Shown: positions 1 through 7,974, counted from the stretch's first letter. The stretch is 64,000 bases of DNA from Salinibacter sp. 10B (GCF_002954405.1 NZ_MQWC01000005.1:1-64000), one strand, 5' to 3'. The notes: generated from the sequence alone by a model not told the origin. Made by a program: numbers and translations.

Positions 1-235
1 GCGCGTTGGCTTGTTTGGATCGTTTCAACGAGACGAGCCCAGTGCTGAGAGTGATGTCGATCTCCTAGTCGAGTTTGTACAGGGAGAAAAGTCGTTCGAC
101 AACTTTATGGCCGTCTCTTTTCTTCTGGAAGAAGAGTTTGAACGTCCAGTCGAGTTGGTGACGCCCGAGGCACTCAGTCCTCACATCGGTCCACACATCC
201 TGCAGAACGTCGAATATGTCGAGGTCGGAGACTGA
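1..235 (+). CDS. MntA-like nucleotidyltransferase antitoxin, copy 1 (5' truncated by window)
   Basis: This is the C-terminal three quarters of a minimal nucleotidyltransferase; the first 27 or so residues lie before the window. The complete identical copy is at 6211-6525. The signature GSF followed about ten residues later by SDVDLLVEF gives the nucleotide-binding Ser and the metal-binding Asp pair. The family (MntA) neutralises a partner HEPN RNase by adenylylating it. The stop codon overlaps the start of the HEPN gene by 20 bp, as expected of a translationally coupled module. Family assignment is firm from the motif; activity is inferred. Confidence 0.88.
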   Translation, partial: RVGLFGSFQRDEPSAESDVDLLVEFVQGEKSFDNFMAVSFLLEEEFERPVELVTPEALSPHIGPHILQNVEYVEVGD

Positions 236-563
236 GTATCTTCGTCACATCGAGGACGAAGCACATTATTTAGCGGAAACCAGTCGCGAGGTCAGCTGGG
301 CCGAGTTCGCCGACGACGAGACCCTAAAGCGAGCATTTGTGCGGAGCATTGAGGTGATCGGAGAGGCTACAAAGAACCTCCCAACGGATATCCGAGATCG
401 GTACCCGGAGGTCGATTGGCGAGCGATGGCAGGAATGCGTGATCAGTTGATTCATGGCTACTTCGGTGTGGACTACGAGATCGTTTGGGAGGTGGCAACC
501 GAAAAGGCTCCAGTATTGAGAGAGGAGATCGGTGCCATTCTCGAAAAGGAGGACGCAGCATAA
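216..563 (+). CDS. HEPN (DUF86) RNase toxin, copy 1
   Basis: A 115-residue all-alpha HEPN protein of the HepT/DUF86 family. The catalytic RNase motif R-x4-H-x-Y is visible as RDQLIHGY (R75, H80, Y82); in characterised HepT-MntA pairs the Tyr is the residue modified by the antitoxin. The gene overlaps the preceding nucleotidyltransferase by 20 bp and its stop codon lies inside the R'' box of the attC at 558, so the cassette ends right at the gene. It is identical to 6506-6853. Confidence 0.88.
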   Translation: MSRSETEYLRHIEDEAHYLAETSREVSWAEFADDETLKRAFVRSIEVIGEATKNLPTDIRDRYPEVDWRAMAGMRDQLIHGYFGVDYEIVWEVATEKAPVLREEIGAILEKEDAA

Positions 564-670
564 CCCACATTGCAGCCGACGACGGGCCGATGCCATTTTT
601 TAACATTGGCGGTTCCAGTGCTCTGTTCATCCGTTTCGGGGCCCGTCGCGGCTGAATTTCCTCGTTATGT
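558..670 (+). repeat. attC site 1 (short class)
   Basis: R'' GCATAAC at 558-564 and R' GTTATGT at 664-670, 113 bp in all. Inner arms GCAGCCGACGACGGGC and GCCCGTCGCGGCTGA pair apart from one extra A on the first arm, the strand-marking bulge typical of attC. Confidence 0.87.
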
Positions 671-710
671 GCACCCACCTCCGATTCCTCTCGCATCGGA
701 TCATGGTACG

Positions 711-1106
711 ATGCTTCAAAATCTGTCCGCTGAGGAAACCACAATTCTAGCGACCTACTCGAACCGTCAAGACGCGGAGGTCGCCAAGGCCCGGTTGGCC
801 GAACGTGAGATTGACGCCTTCATCGTGGCCGACGATGTCCACCCTCCGTTCCAACTCACCGAAGGGGTGAAGCTTCGTGTCTTAGAGGGAGAGGCAGACC
901 GGGCTCACCACGTTCTCGAAGAAAAGACGGAGGTTTCCCCGGAGTACGGGGTCACCACGGAGATGCCTTCCGAATCCGTCCAGGAGGAGCAAAGCGAATT
1001 GACGTTTGGCAGTGGTGGGCTTGTGCAGGCGACCGCCTGGACGTACGTTGCGGCGTTTCTCTTCATGGTGGCGATTATTCTGACCGGACTTCTCGTCGGT
1101 CTGTAG
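711..1106 (+). CDS. DUF2007-like protein with C-terminal membrane anchor
   Basis: A 131-residue protein. Residues 8-65 resemble the DUF2007 (putative signal-transducing) fold: a beta strand reading TILATYSNRQDAEVAKARL followed by a strand-helix unit ending in DRAHHVLEE. Residues about 107-130 form one hydrophobic helix, so the domain would sit on the membrane. The ATG at 711 was chosen because a longer frame from 570 runs back through the attC site. It shares its cassette with the hydrolase 29 bp downstream, so the two may be co-transcribed. Function unknown; the DUF2007 match is made from memory of the pattern. Confidence 0.7.
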   Translation: MLQNLSAEETTILATYSNRQDAEVAKARLAEREIDAFIVADDVHPPFQLTEGVKLRVLEGEADRAHHVLEEKTEVSPEYGVTTEMPSESVQEEQSELTFGSGGLVQATAWTYVAAFLFMVAIILTGLLVGL

Positions 1107-1135
1107 CGACAAGGTACAACATTCGGCGCAGCGCG

Positions 1136-2560
1136 ATGCGAACTTCTTCCCTATTTTCGTTTCGGGTCCTTCTTTGCCTCACCGGTCTATTCCCCACAAC
1201 TGCCCTTCCTGCACCCGCGCAGGAGACGAGTTCTGATACGACGATCGTTGGCGAATGGTCGGCCGAGGAATCATACTTCCGCCCCGTGATCCGCCTTGAG
1301 CGTGCTGCCAACGGGTCGCTGGTCGCTTTCCTGGCTGGCAATGCTGAGAAAAAGGGGACCCCTTTTTCCAAGACTCGTCTCCGCGGGGATAGCCTTTTCC
1401 TTGAGTCCGATCGGATGAGTGTTCAGTTTCGGGGCGTCCTGTTGGTGAAACAGCGGGTCATAAAGGGCAGGTGGAGCCAGGGGGAACGCTCGGCGACCCT
1501 CACCCTGACGCCTGTCGAGGAGGCCGCTGCCGATGAGAGCGCCCCTACGACTTCGTCTCGTCCCCAGCATCCCGAGAAACCCTACCCCTATCGTACTGAA
1601 GAGGTCACGTTCAAAAGCGAGTCCGACGGCGTGACGCTCGCGGGAACCCTCTCTATGCCGGACAAGGAAGGCCCCCACCCCGCCGTGGTGCTGCTCCAGG
1701 GATCGGGGGACAACGGACGGGACTACGCCTATCGAGGTCATAAATTCTTCCTGGTTCTGGCCGACCACCTGACCCGCCACGGAATTGCCGTCCTGCGCTA
1801 CGACCTGCGCGGTGTGGATGAATCGGAGGGACGCCTGTCGGGGGCGAGTCTTGAAGATCTTGCCCGTGACGCAGCGTCTGCTCTCCGCTTCCTGAAGGAG
1901 CGGCCGAGTATAGAGGCAGGGAGCGTCGGACTAGTCGGGCACAGCATGGGTGGGATGATCGCTCCCTGGATCCACGACCAATTCCAGGACGCGGCATTCC
2001 TCGCGCTGCTCGCCCCACTGAGCCTGCCCGGCCACCAAGTACTCTCACAGCAGAGGGCGCGGATCGCTGATGTCGCGGGCGCTTCGCCAGCTGAAGTCGA
2101 TTCCATCCGCAAGCAGTCGCGATGGATCTTCGAGATTCTTCGTTCCGACCGAGATTCTGCGGACGTGGCGTCGCAGCTCCGGCCGATTTTTAGGAATGGT
2201 GGCGCCCAAAACGATCGGCTCCAATTGAAGGTCGAGGCCAACACTTCTCCGTGGTTTCGGGATTTTGCCCGCTATGATCCGCGACCCGCGCTCCGACAGG
2301 TTGAGGTGCCAATCCTGGTGTTGTTTGGAGGGGAAGACCTGCTGGTGCCCCCTCAGCAAAACGCGGCCCCGATGCGTGCTGCGCTTGCGGACAGCCGGTC
2401 TAACCGCGTGTCGGTTCGCGTACTGGAGGGGCTAAACCACCGGATGCAACCGACGAAAACAGAACGGGCCAGCGAGACGGCAGAGATTGAGACGACCATC
2501 GCGCCGGAGGTTCTGGAGCAACTCACCAAGTGGATTCGAGACAGGGTTGGATTCGAGTAG
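1136..2560 (+). CDS. secreted alpha/beta hydrolase (S33/dienelactone hydrolase type)
   Basis: A 474-residue protein with a signal peptide (residues 1-29, ending in APAQ). Residues 35-130 form a small beta domain reminiscent of lipocalin-like modules found before such hydrolases. Residues 155-474 form the alpha/beta hydrolase: oxyanion region VVLLQGSGDNGRD, nucleophile elbow GHSMGG with S270, acid D401 in FGGEDLLVPP and H435 in LEGLNHR. The complete triad suggests an active esterase or peptidase exported to the periplasm; substrate unknown. At 2.1 kb the cassette is large for an integron, and its attC follows the stop by 23 bp. Confidence 0.85.
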   Translation: MRTSSLFSFRVLLCLTGLFPTTALPAPAQETSSDTTIVGEWSAEESYFRPVIRLERAANGSLVAFLAGNAEKKGTPFSKTRLRGDSLFLESDRMSVQFRGVLLVKQRVIKGRWSQGERSATLTLTPVEEAAADESAPTTSSRPQHPEKPYPYRTEEVTFKSESDGVTLAGTLSMPDKEGPHPAVVLLQGSGDNGRDYAYRGHKFFLVLADHLTRHGIAVLRYDLRGVDESEGRLSGASLEDLARDAASALRFLKERPSIEAGSVGLVGHSMGGMIAPWIHDQFQDAAFLALLAPLSLPGHQVLSQQRARIADVAGASPAEVDSIRKQSRWIFEILRSDRDSADVASQLRPIFRNGGAQNDRLQLKVEANTSPWFRDFARYDPRPALRQVEVPILVLFGGEDLLVPPQQNAAPMRAALADSRSNRVSVRVLEGLNHRMQPTKTERASETAEIETTIAPEVLEQLTKWIRDRVGFE

Positions 2561-2583
2561 ACCTGTGACACGATAGACTGGGC

Positions 2584-2776
2584 ACATAACACGACTGCTG
2601 CACCTGAACCCGGGCTGTTGCCGTTTCCCTTGCGCTGTCGCTAATGCGGTTCGCTTTTGCCGAGCGGAAGTGACTACGCGAACGGATGGAAAACTGATCG
2701 GACATAGTCGTTCTATCGGGGTAGATTAGAGCAAACCTTTTCCCGTGCCCGGGTCAGGTGAGCGTTCTCGTTATGC
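2584..2776 (+). repeat. attC site 2 (long class)
   Basis: R'' ACATAAC at 2584-2590 and R' GTTATGC at 2770-2776, 193 bp. Inner arms CACCTGAACCCGGGC and GCCCGGGTCAGGTG pair with one extra A on the first arm. Confidence 0.87.
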
Positions 2777-2868
2777 GTACCCGACGCATCGACGGCGTGA
2801 CCGCTGAAGTTTACCGGTAGATAGCCAGTACTACGAATTTCTTAGATCAGTTAATCTTATAGTCAGTT

Positions 2869-3957
2869 ATGATGGCGTTTGTCGTTTTAATAAATTTGAT
2901 ATTCTGGGGGGGCGTGTTGTACTGGCTTTACAAAAGAACTGTCGAGCCTACTGTCAAAAAGTACAGAGATGCATCAGAAGGAGTCGAAATAGCTCGGAAG
3001 TTTGGCGGTGTCGAGAAAATTTATGACAAGCAGGTGTCTTTCTTTAAGGAATCAGGATTCCGAATTGTATCATCATATAATAAAATAATCGAACTTGAGA
3101 AGAAAGAGGAGAACACAGTTTCGGAAATTAAGATGGAACCTTCCAGTACTGAAGAAGCTGCTGTTAAATTTTCCTCAACTCATATAGATGGAGAAACAAT
3201 AGAGTTCGAGTTGAACACAGACAGAAGAGATGAGAACCTTCAAAAATTATATAAAAGTCTTTGCAAAGAATATTTATACAAGTATGCAGATAATAACAGA
3301 TCAAATAATTGGGGAACCAAAAAAGACTTTATTATAGAGGAAAGCCTGAGCAGGAAAAAGATATATTCGTTGAGATGGGAAAATATTGCTAATAAAATTA
3401 GAGGAGATAATGATAGGGCAAGCAAATTTAAAATAAGAGTAATAGAGGACTGGCTTGTGGAGTTTATGGTATACCCACAGAGATTTTTTGAGAATGCACG
3501 TTATTTGGCATCTGGGGGTTATTCTGATGGTTTTTTTACAATCGACAAGAACGTGAGCAAATCCATCGAGGATTTTGTATGGGAGGCCTCTGAGCATGAG
3601 CATGTCCGGCTTCCTTTCTGGTTCATTTCTGCCCTTCCTGGCCTCTCTTTACAACTTGCAAAGGAAGAAACTGATCAAATTTTCGGATCTGACAACTCCG
3701 ACCAAGAGACAGATTTTCAAGAAGAGTTACTTGATTCAGAATTAACCAAAAGAACTAAAGATATAATGTCCAAAACAAGCGGTAAAAGCTTTGATTTAAA
3801 AGAAGAGGGAGGAGGAGTATTGGGGCCTGGCGAATGCAAATCGATGCTAGAAAAGCATAAATCAAGCATAAGTTTTGATTCGTCTATCACGTTTCAAAAT
3901 ATATGGGGCAAAAACCCAAATGCAGAACAGAAATTTAGAGATGCATATTTATTATGA
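2869..3957 (+). CDS. unknown AT-rich membrane-anchored protein
   Basis: A 362-residue protein I do not recognise. Residues 3-20 are a hydrophobic N-terminal helix with few charges, followed by a long soluble region rich in Lys, Glu, Asn and Ile. The base composition is clearly AT-rich (runs such as AAATTATATAAAAG) against GC-rich neighbours, and rare-looking codons AGA and ATA are frequent, which points to recent arrival from an AT-rich host inside its cassette. The ATG at 2869 lies 92 bp after the preceding attC. No catalytic motif is visible; topology suggests a cytoplasmic domain tethered to the membrane. Confidence 0.75.
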   Translation: MMAFVVLINLIFWGGVLYWLYKRTVEPTVKKYRDASEGVEIARKFGGVEKIYDKQVSFFKESGFRIVSSYNKIIELEKKEENTVSEIKMEPSSTEEAAVKFSSTHIDGETIEFELNTDRRDENLQKLYKSLCKEYLYKYADNNRSNNWGTKKDFIIEESLSRKKIYSLRWENIANKIRGDNDRASKFKIRVIEDWLVEFMVYPQRFFENARYLASGGYSDGFFTIDKNVSKSIEDFVWEASEHEHVRLPFWFISALPGLSLQLAKEETDQIFGSDNSDQETDFQEELLDSELTKRTKDIMSKTSGKSFDLKEEGGGVLGPGECKSMLEKHKSSISFDSSITFQNIWGKNPNAEQKFRDAYLL

Positions 3958-3985
3958 CAGATTCTGATTGTGATGAATGTTGTAC

Positions 3986-4175
3986 GCATAACAAATCACT
4001 GTAGATGACGAGGGGCCAGTGCCAGTTTCGGGCGAATTTATAGAGCAGTTAGTCCTCGTTAATCGAAAGCAAACAAGCAGACTAAGAGAAATTTTTTACC
4101 ATCCGCTTCGGTTGCCGATGAGCCGATTTCCTGATGTCTTCCCGGCCCCTCGCAAGCTAAGTTTGTCCGTTATAC
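3986..4175 (+). repeat. attC site 3 (long, divergent)
   Basis: R'' GCATAAC at 3986-3992 and R' GTTATAC at 4169-4175, 190 bp. The inner arms share CGAGGGGCC / GGCCCCTCG but the outer part of the arm pairs poorly, so this site differs from all others in the array. Confidence 0.72.
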
Positions 4176-4186
4176 CTACTCCGATC

Positions 4187-5203
4187 ATGATCCGCGTCGT
4201 CAGGCTTATTCTTGTGGCGCTCACTGTCACATTCGTAACCACCAGTTGCGATGTCCTGGAAGACGGACCGAGACCGACTCTAAAACAGCCGGTTGAGATG
4301 CCCATACGGTATGATGCCCATCGCTTTTTAGTGACACCTGTGTCCCCGGCAGGGGATACCCTCAGCTTTATTGCAGACACAGGAGGAAACTTCACCTGGA
4401 TCTTCGAGGAGAAGGCGCGAGAACTCGGGCTTTCGGAGGTGAATTATGAGACGAAAGGAGCATATTCCGGAGTCTCTGAGGAATTTAGCGTGATTGAGTC
4501 CCCAAACTTTCGGGAGGAGACTCGTCTTCCGCCTCCGGTCTACCAGAACAGTCACTACGTTTCAGTGCCGATGGAGTGGAATTATCGGCACGGACGGAAG
4601 TACATCGAAGCGCTTTACCGCGGTGTGGATGGAGGTGTCCTGGGAAATTCGTGGTTTGCCACACGCACCTGGCGATTTGATTACGCGGCTCAGCAGCTTG
4701 TCTGGAAGGAGGACGGAGCGCTCCCTGAGGGTTGTCCAGAACACCGGGTAGAGCTAACTCCTGTCCATGGCGAACGCGGCGCGCCGGCTAGTGGCCTCAT
4801 GACGCTGCCGATCGTGGTGGCAGGCGACACAGTAACAGTCCTGCTCGACACGGGGGCGACCGTTGTGCTAACCGAATCGGCCAGTCGGAAGGTTGGGGAT
4901 AGTGGATCAACAGTCCGGGCAGGATTCCATCTCGGCCCGGATCTATATCGGGAGTGGCGTGACGAGCACCCGGAATGGGAACGCATTGAAGGCGGAAGCG
5001 GAACCGACGGCGATTACGATTTGATCAGAGTCCCGGAAATGAAGGTGGGAGGCCACGAGATCGGCCCAGTTTGGCTCAACGAGGCTGCAATGGAATTTGA
5101 CCGATACAACGGAGCCCAGGCTGCAATGGGTGGGGCAGCCCTCAAATACTTCGACGCCGTGACAGTAGACTTCAAGAGCGGGGTTGCGGTTTTCGAACGT
5201 TAG
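4187..5203 (+). CDS. aspartyl (retropepsin-like) protease lipoprotein
   Basis: A 338-residue protein beginning with a lipoprotein signal (residues 1-20, lipobox TTSC), so it is probably anchored in an envelope membrane. Two D-T-G motifs occur, ADTGGNFTWIF near residue 63 and LLDTGATVVLTESA near residue 223, the layout of a two-lobed aspartyl protease with both catalytic Asp residues on one chain; each is followed by hydrophobic strands as in this fold. The start at 4187 is preferred over an in-frame codon at 4019 because the latter translates the attC site and hides the signal peptide. Substrate unknown. Confidence 0.78.
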   Translation: MIRVVRLILVALTVTFVTTSCDVLEDGPRPTLKQPVEMPIRYDAHRFLVTPVSPAGDTLSFIADTGGNFTWIFEEKARELGLSEVNYETKGAYSGVSEEFSVIESPNFREETRLPPPVYQNSHYVSVPMEWNYRHGRKYIEALYRGVDGGVLGNSWFATRTWRFDYAAQQLVWKEDGALPEGCPEHRVELTPVHGERGAPASGLMTLPIVVAGDTVTVLLDTGATVVLTESASRKVGDSGSTVRAGFHLGPDLYREWRDEHPEWERIEGGSGTDGDYDLIRVPEMKVGGHEIGPVWLNEAAMEFDRYNGAQAAMGGAALKYFDAVTVDFKSGVAVFER

Positions 5204-5237
5204 CCCGGATCGCACCCAGACGAAAGATGGAACGTGG

Positions 5238-5349
5238 GTATAACCATCACTGCAGCCGACGCTGGGCAGATGCTATCTTCCCTCAATAGTGTCTCGGTGC
5301 CGTTCTCAGAAGATGAGAAGAGCAGCGCGGCTGAGTTGGTTCGTTATGG
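5238..5349 (+). repeat. attC site 4 (short class)
   Basis: R'' GTATAAC at 5238-5244 and R' GTTATGG at 5343-5349, 112 bp. Arms CAGCCGACGCTG and CAGCGCGGCTG pair with one extra A. Confidence 0.8.
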
Positions 5350-5433
5350 TGCCCGAACCTACTCCCTGAATCATCTGGGGTTGGATGAGCGTCTCATTTC
5401 CACGGCTTTGATCCAAAAACACGTGGGATAGCT

Positions 5434-5661
5434 ATGGAACGCGAGCAAATCTTCCATCGCGACCCGGAAATTCTCGGGGGAACGCCCGTCTTCGTGGGTA
5501 CGCGCGTGCCGGTTGACTCCCTCGTTCAGCATCTGAAGCATGGGAAGCGCCTGGAGGAATTTCTGGATGACTTTCCCTCCGTGCGTCGGGAGCAGGCGGA
5601 GGCATTTTTAGACCTTGCTGAGACCGAACTCCTGCGCGAAGACCGTTCCGCACCGGCATGA
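5434..5661 (+). CDS. DUF433 antitoxin
   Basis: A 75-residue DUF433 protein (VapB45-like winged helix antitoxin). The family pattern is clear: RDPEILGGTPVFVGTRVPVD followed by a helix for DNA binding and LEEFLDDFPSV. The ATGA overlap with the downstream DUF5615 gene (5658) shows translational coupling. It would neutralise the toxin and repress its own promoter; the 90 bp between the cassette start and the ATG would hold that promoter. Confidence 0.88.
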   Translation: MEREQIFHRDPEILGGTPVFVGTRVPVDSLVQHLKHGKRLEEFLDDFPSVRREQAEAFLDLAETELLREDRSAPA

Positions 5662-5984
5662 ACGTCCTTCTCGATGAGAACATTCCTCGGAAGTTGCAGT
5701 GGCGGTTGAAGGAGCGAGGGATCGAGGTGGTGACTGTTCCTGATCGCGGATGGGCGGGCGTCACCAATGGGGAACTCCTGAGCCGGGCGGACGGGGAGTT
5801 CGACGCACTTCTGACGATGGATCAGGGAATCGAGTATCAGCAGAACATTCAGGACCGTTCGCTGGGGGTTGTGACAATCGTAGCTCCGGACAACGAGTAT
5901 GAGACGCTTCTTCCCCTTGTCCCGCGTATTGAGTCGGCCCTACAGGAGTTGGAAGCAGGAAGGGTTGTGTCTGTGACGCCATAA
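5658..5984 (+). CDS. DUF5615 PIN-like toxin
   Basis: A 108-residue PIN-like nuclease candidate. The N-terminal strand NVLLDENIPRKL carries the first acidic residues, and LLTMDQGIEYQQN carries the central Asp, the arrangement of DUF5615. Members pair with DUF433 antitoxins and are thought to be Mg-dependent RNases. The stop codon sits in the R'' box of the attC at 5979, so the cassette is trimmed to the gene. Confidence 0.87.
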   Translation: MNVLLDENIPRKLQWRLKERGIEVVTVPDRGWAGVTNGELLSRADGEFDALLTMDQGIEYQQNIQDRSLGVVTIVAPDNEYETLLPLVPRIESALQELEAGRVVSVTP

Positions 5985-6168
5985 CCCCCGCTAGAGCTGA
6001 CGGAGGGCTCGTGCCGTCATGGGTCGAGGTCTGTTGGATGGGGGTGCCTTTGATAATCAGAAGTGGCAATGCAGACGGCTGATGACTTCGTCCGGCGCCG
6101 TTTTTTCTGTCTTTGAACGCTCCGGTTGAGGTTTTCCCGCCCTCCGCACCTCAGCTACCACGTTATGC
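5979..6168 (+). repeat. attC site 5 (long class, second subtype)
   Basis: R'' CCATAAC at 5979-5985 and R' GTTATGC at 6162-6168, 190 bp. Arms GAGCTGACGGAGGG and CCCTCCGCACCTC pair with one mismatch and one extra A. Confidence 0.83.
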
Positions 6169-6210
6169 TCCGCAGCAACATCCGCGGTTGCTGGCGGTTT
6201 TTAGAATACT

Positions 6211-6525
6211 ATGGCTACAGTTCAGACCCGAAAAGACTTACTAGAGCGTCTGCGACACCACAGAGACGATCTACGTCGGCTCGGCGTTCAGCGCGTTGGC
6301 TTGTTTGGATCGTTTCAACGAGACGAGCCCAGTGCTGAGAGTGATGTCGATCTCCTAGTCGAGTTTGTACAGGGAGAAAAGTCGTTCGACAACTTTATGG
6401 CCGTCTCTTTTCTTCTGGAAGAAGAGTTTGAACGTCCAGTCGAGTTGGTGACGCCCGAGGCACTCAGTCCTCACATCGGTCCACACATCCTGCAGAACGT
6501 CGAATATGTCGAGGTCGGAGACTGA
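6211..6525 (+). CDS. MntA-like nucleotidyltransferase antitoxin, copy 2 (complete)
   Basis: The complete 104-residue version of the gene cut at the window start. Residues 28-51 carry the minimal nucleotidyltransferase signature (G33-S34, D45 and D47 in SDVDLLVEF). In the MntA-HepT system this enzyme transfers AMP from ATP to a Tyr of the HEPN toxin. The ATG at 6211 lies 48 bp after the cassette junction. The gene overlaps the HEPN gene by 20 bp. Confidence 0.92.
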   Translation: MATVQTRKDLLERLRHHRDDLRRLGVQRVGLFGSFQRDEPSAESDVDLLVEFVQGEKSFDNFMAVSFLLEEEFERPVELVTPEALSPHIGPHILQNVEYVEVGD

Positions 6526-6959
6526 GTATCTTCGTCACATCGAGGACGAAGCACATTATTTAGCGGAAACCAGTCGCGAGGTCAGCTGGGCCGAGTTCGC
6601 CGACGACGAGACCCTAAAGCGAGCATTTGTGCGGAGCATTGAGGTGATCGGAGAGGCTACAAAGAACCTCCCAACGGATATCCGAGATCGGTACCCGGAG
6701 GTCGATTGGCGAGCGATGGCAGGAATGCGTGATCAGTTGATTCATGGCTACTTCGGTGTGGACTACGAGATCGTTTGGGAGGTGGCAACCGAAAAGGCTC
6801 CAGTATTGAGAGAGGAGATCGGTGCCATTCTCGAAAAGGAGGACGCAGCATAACCCACATTGCAGCCGACGACGGGCCGATGCCATTTTTTAACATTGGC
6901 GGTTCCAGTGCTCTGTTCATCCGTTTCGGGGCCCGTCGCGGCTGAATTTCCTCGTTATG
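6291..6959. repeat. direct repeat, copy 2 (MNT-HEPN cassette)
   Basis: Second member of the repeat with 1-669, identical by eye to the R' box. Five other cassettes lie between the copies. Confidence 0.95.
6506..6853 (+). CDS. HEPN (DUF86) RNase toxin, copy 2
   Basis: A 115-residue protein identical to the product of 216-563, with the R-x4-H-x-Y active-site motif at R75, H80 and Y82. Since either antitoxin copy would protect against either toxin, loss of one copy should be tolerated, unlike loss of both. Confidence 0.92.
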   Translation: MSRSETEYLRHIEDEAHYLAETSREVSWAEFADDETLKRAFVRSIEVIGEATKNLPTDIRDRYPEVDWRAMAGMRDQLIHGYFGVDYEIVWEVATEKAPVLREEIGAILEKEDAA

Positions 6960-6960
6960 C
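6848..6960 (+). repeat. attC site 6 (short class)
   Basis: R'' GCATAAC at 6848-6854 and R' GTTATGC at 6954-6960, 113 bp. Same sequence as attC site 1 apart from the final R' base, which belongs to the next cassette. Confidence 0.88.
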
Positions 6961-7045
6961 GGCCTACAGGAAGTGTCCTGAACCGAAGTTCACGTCGGCG
7001 TAAGGACTATTGAATTCAAATACTCCCATATCCTCCGCTCGGACC

Positions 7046-7270
7046 ATGAATGTTGCCGAGAGAATCAACAAGCAGGTTCAGCGTCTTCCGGAGCAAACGC
7101 AGGCTGAGGTACTTGACTTTGTAGAATATCTACTCACAAAAACGGAGCGCGTGCAGGCTCGCGAAGAGGACCAGCAATGGACGCAGTTTTCTCTAGCTTC
7201 TGCAATGCGGGGAATCGAGGAAGAGACGGAGCCTGAGTATACAGAAGGAGATCTCGAAGAGCGGTTCTGA
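7046..7270 (+). CDS. DUF2281 antitoxin-like protein
   Basis: A 74-residue protein matching DUF2281: an N-terminal helix LPEQTQAEVLDFVEYLLTK and a short acidic tail ending LEERF. Such proteins sit upstream of PIN or MazF-type toxins and serve as antitoxins. The ATG at 7046 is preferred to an in-frame TTG at 7010. The stop codon is the first base of an inverted-repeat element (7270-7400) that separates it from the MazF-like gene. Confidence 0.75.
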   Translation: MNVAERINKQVQRLPEQTQAEVLDFVEYLLTKTERVQAREEDQQWTQFSLASAMRGIEEETEPEYTEGDLEERF

Positions 7271-7400
7271 GGAATTATCTCAAAAGATATCAGCACGTTC
7301 GCCCCCCCTTTGTCTCTGTCCTCCAGATCCACAAACCATACTTTTCTGAGGGATCTCGGATGGTTTCTCAAGATGGCTGGTTCGTGTTGAGATAATTCCT
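7270..7400. mobile_element. MITE-like inverted-repeat element
   Basis: AGGAATTATCTCAA at 7270-7283 is an exact inverted copy of TTGAGATAATTCCT at 7387-7400. The 131-bp unit has no gene and lies precisely between an antitoxin stop codon and the toxin start, where coupled modules normally leave almost no space. This is the size and form of a MITE. I see no clear target duplication, so the call is tentative; it could instead be a structured regulatory spacer. Confidence 0.5.
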
Positions 7401-7407
7401 ATTCGTC

Positions 7408-7765
7408 GTGAAAGAACCTGGTGAGATCGTTCTGTTTCGGTTTCCCCGTACGGGTTTGGCGGAGGGCAAGCTTCGCCCGGCTCTGCTGATAAGCAAAGCT
7501 CCTGGTCCGTACGACGACTGGCTGATCTGCATGATCTCTTCGCAGCTCCACCAGCAGATCGAGGGATTCGACGAGTTGATTGAGGAAGGGGACGGTGACT
7601 TTCAGCAATCGGGGCTTAAGAAGACGAGTGTCGCTCGAATCAGCCGACTGGCGGTTGTGGAGGGAAAAAATCCTTGAGGGAAGAATTGGGAGGATCAGTT
7701 CTCGTCGGATGCAGCGGATTCGGAGGCGTCTCGCGGAATGGATTGGAAAAGACAAGAGAGACTGA
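7408..7765 (+). pseudogene. MazF/PemK-like toxin with a +1 frameshift
   Basis: Reading from the GTG at 7408 gives a PemK/MazF-like beta-barrel start (GEIVLFRFPRTGLAEGKLRP) up to KKTSVARISRLAVVEGKNP and a stop at 7677. The rest of the family's C-terminus is in the next frame, EKILEGRIGRISSRRMQR to 7765. The switch falls at an A6 run near 7664-7671, where removing one A restores a 118-residue protein of normal MazF length. It is therefore either a pseudogene, a slippage-controlled toxin, or a sequencing error. The 89-residue product keeps most of the barrel but lacks the C-terminal helix. Confidence 0.7.
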
Positions 7766-7782
7766 GTGGGGTAGTCGTGGCC

Positions 7783-7974
7783 GCATAACACGCCCGCTAG
7801 AGGTGACGGAGGACTCCTGCCGTCATCGATCGAGGTCAGTTAGGCGGGTTCAACTCTGCTGGTTGCAAGTGGCAAGGTCGGAGAATGGAAACTCCGTCCG
7901 TCGTTTTTATTTTTCTCGTCTTGCACTTCTGTTGACGGTTTCCCGCCCTCCGCACCTCAGCTTCCACGTTATCG
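7783..7974 (+). repeat. attC site 7 (long class, second subtype)
   Basis: R'' GCATAAC at 7783-7789 and R' GTTATCG at 7968-7974, 192 bp. Arms GAGGTGACGGAGG and CCTCCGCACCTC pair with one extra A. Confidence 0.83.

Larger units (their letters stand above)
1..669. repeat. direct repeat, copy 1 (MNT-HEPN cassette)
   Basis: Positions 1-669 look identical by eye to 6291-6959; the repeat ends at the conserved start of the R' box, where the next cassette begins. The left end is outside the window. This is a duplicated cassette rather than a transposon copy. Confidence 0.95.

Noticed and set aside
570..710. Upstream extension of the DUF2007-like gene
   Set aside because: It translates the attC hairpin and gives no conserved residues; the ATG at 711 starts just before the recognisable domain.
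4019..4186. Longer start for the aspartyl protease-like gene
   Set aside because: The extension lies in attC site 3 and would bury the lipoprotein signal peptide.
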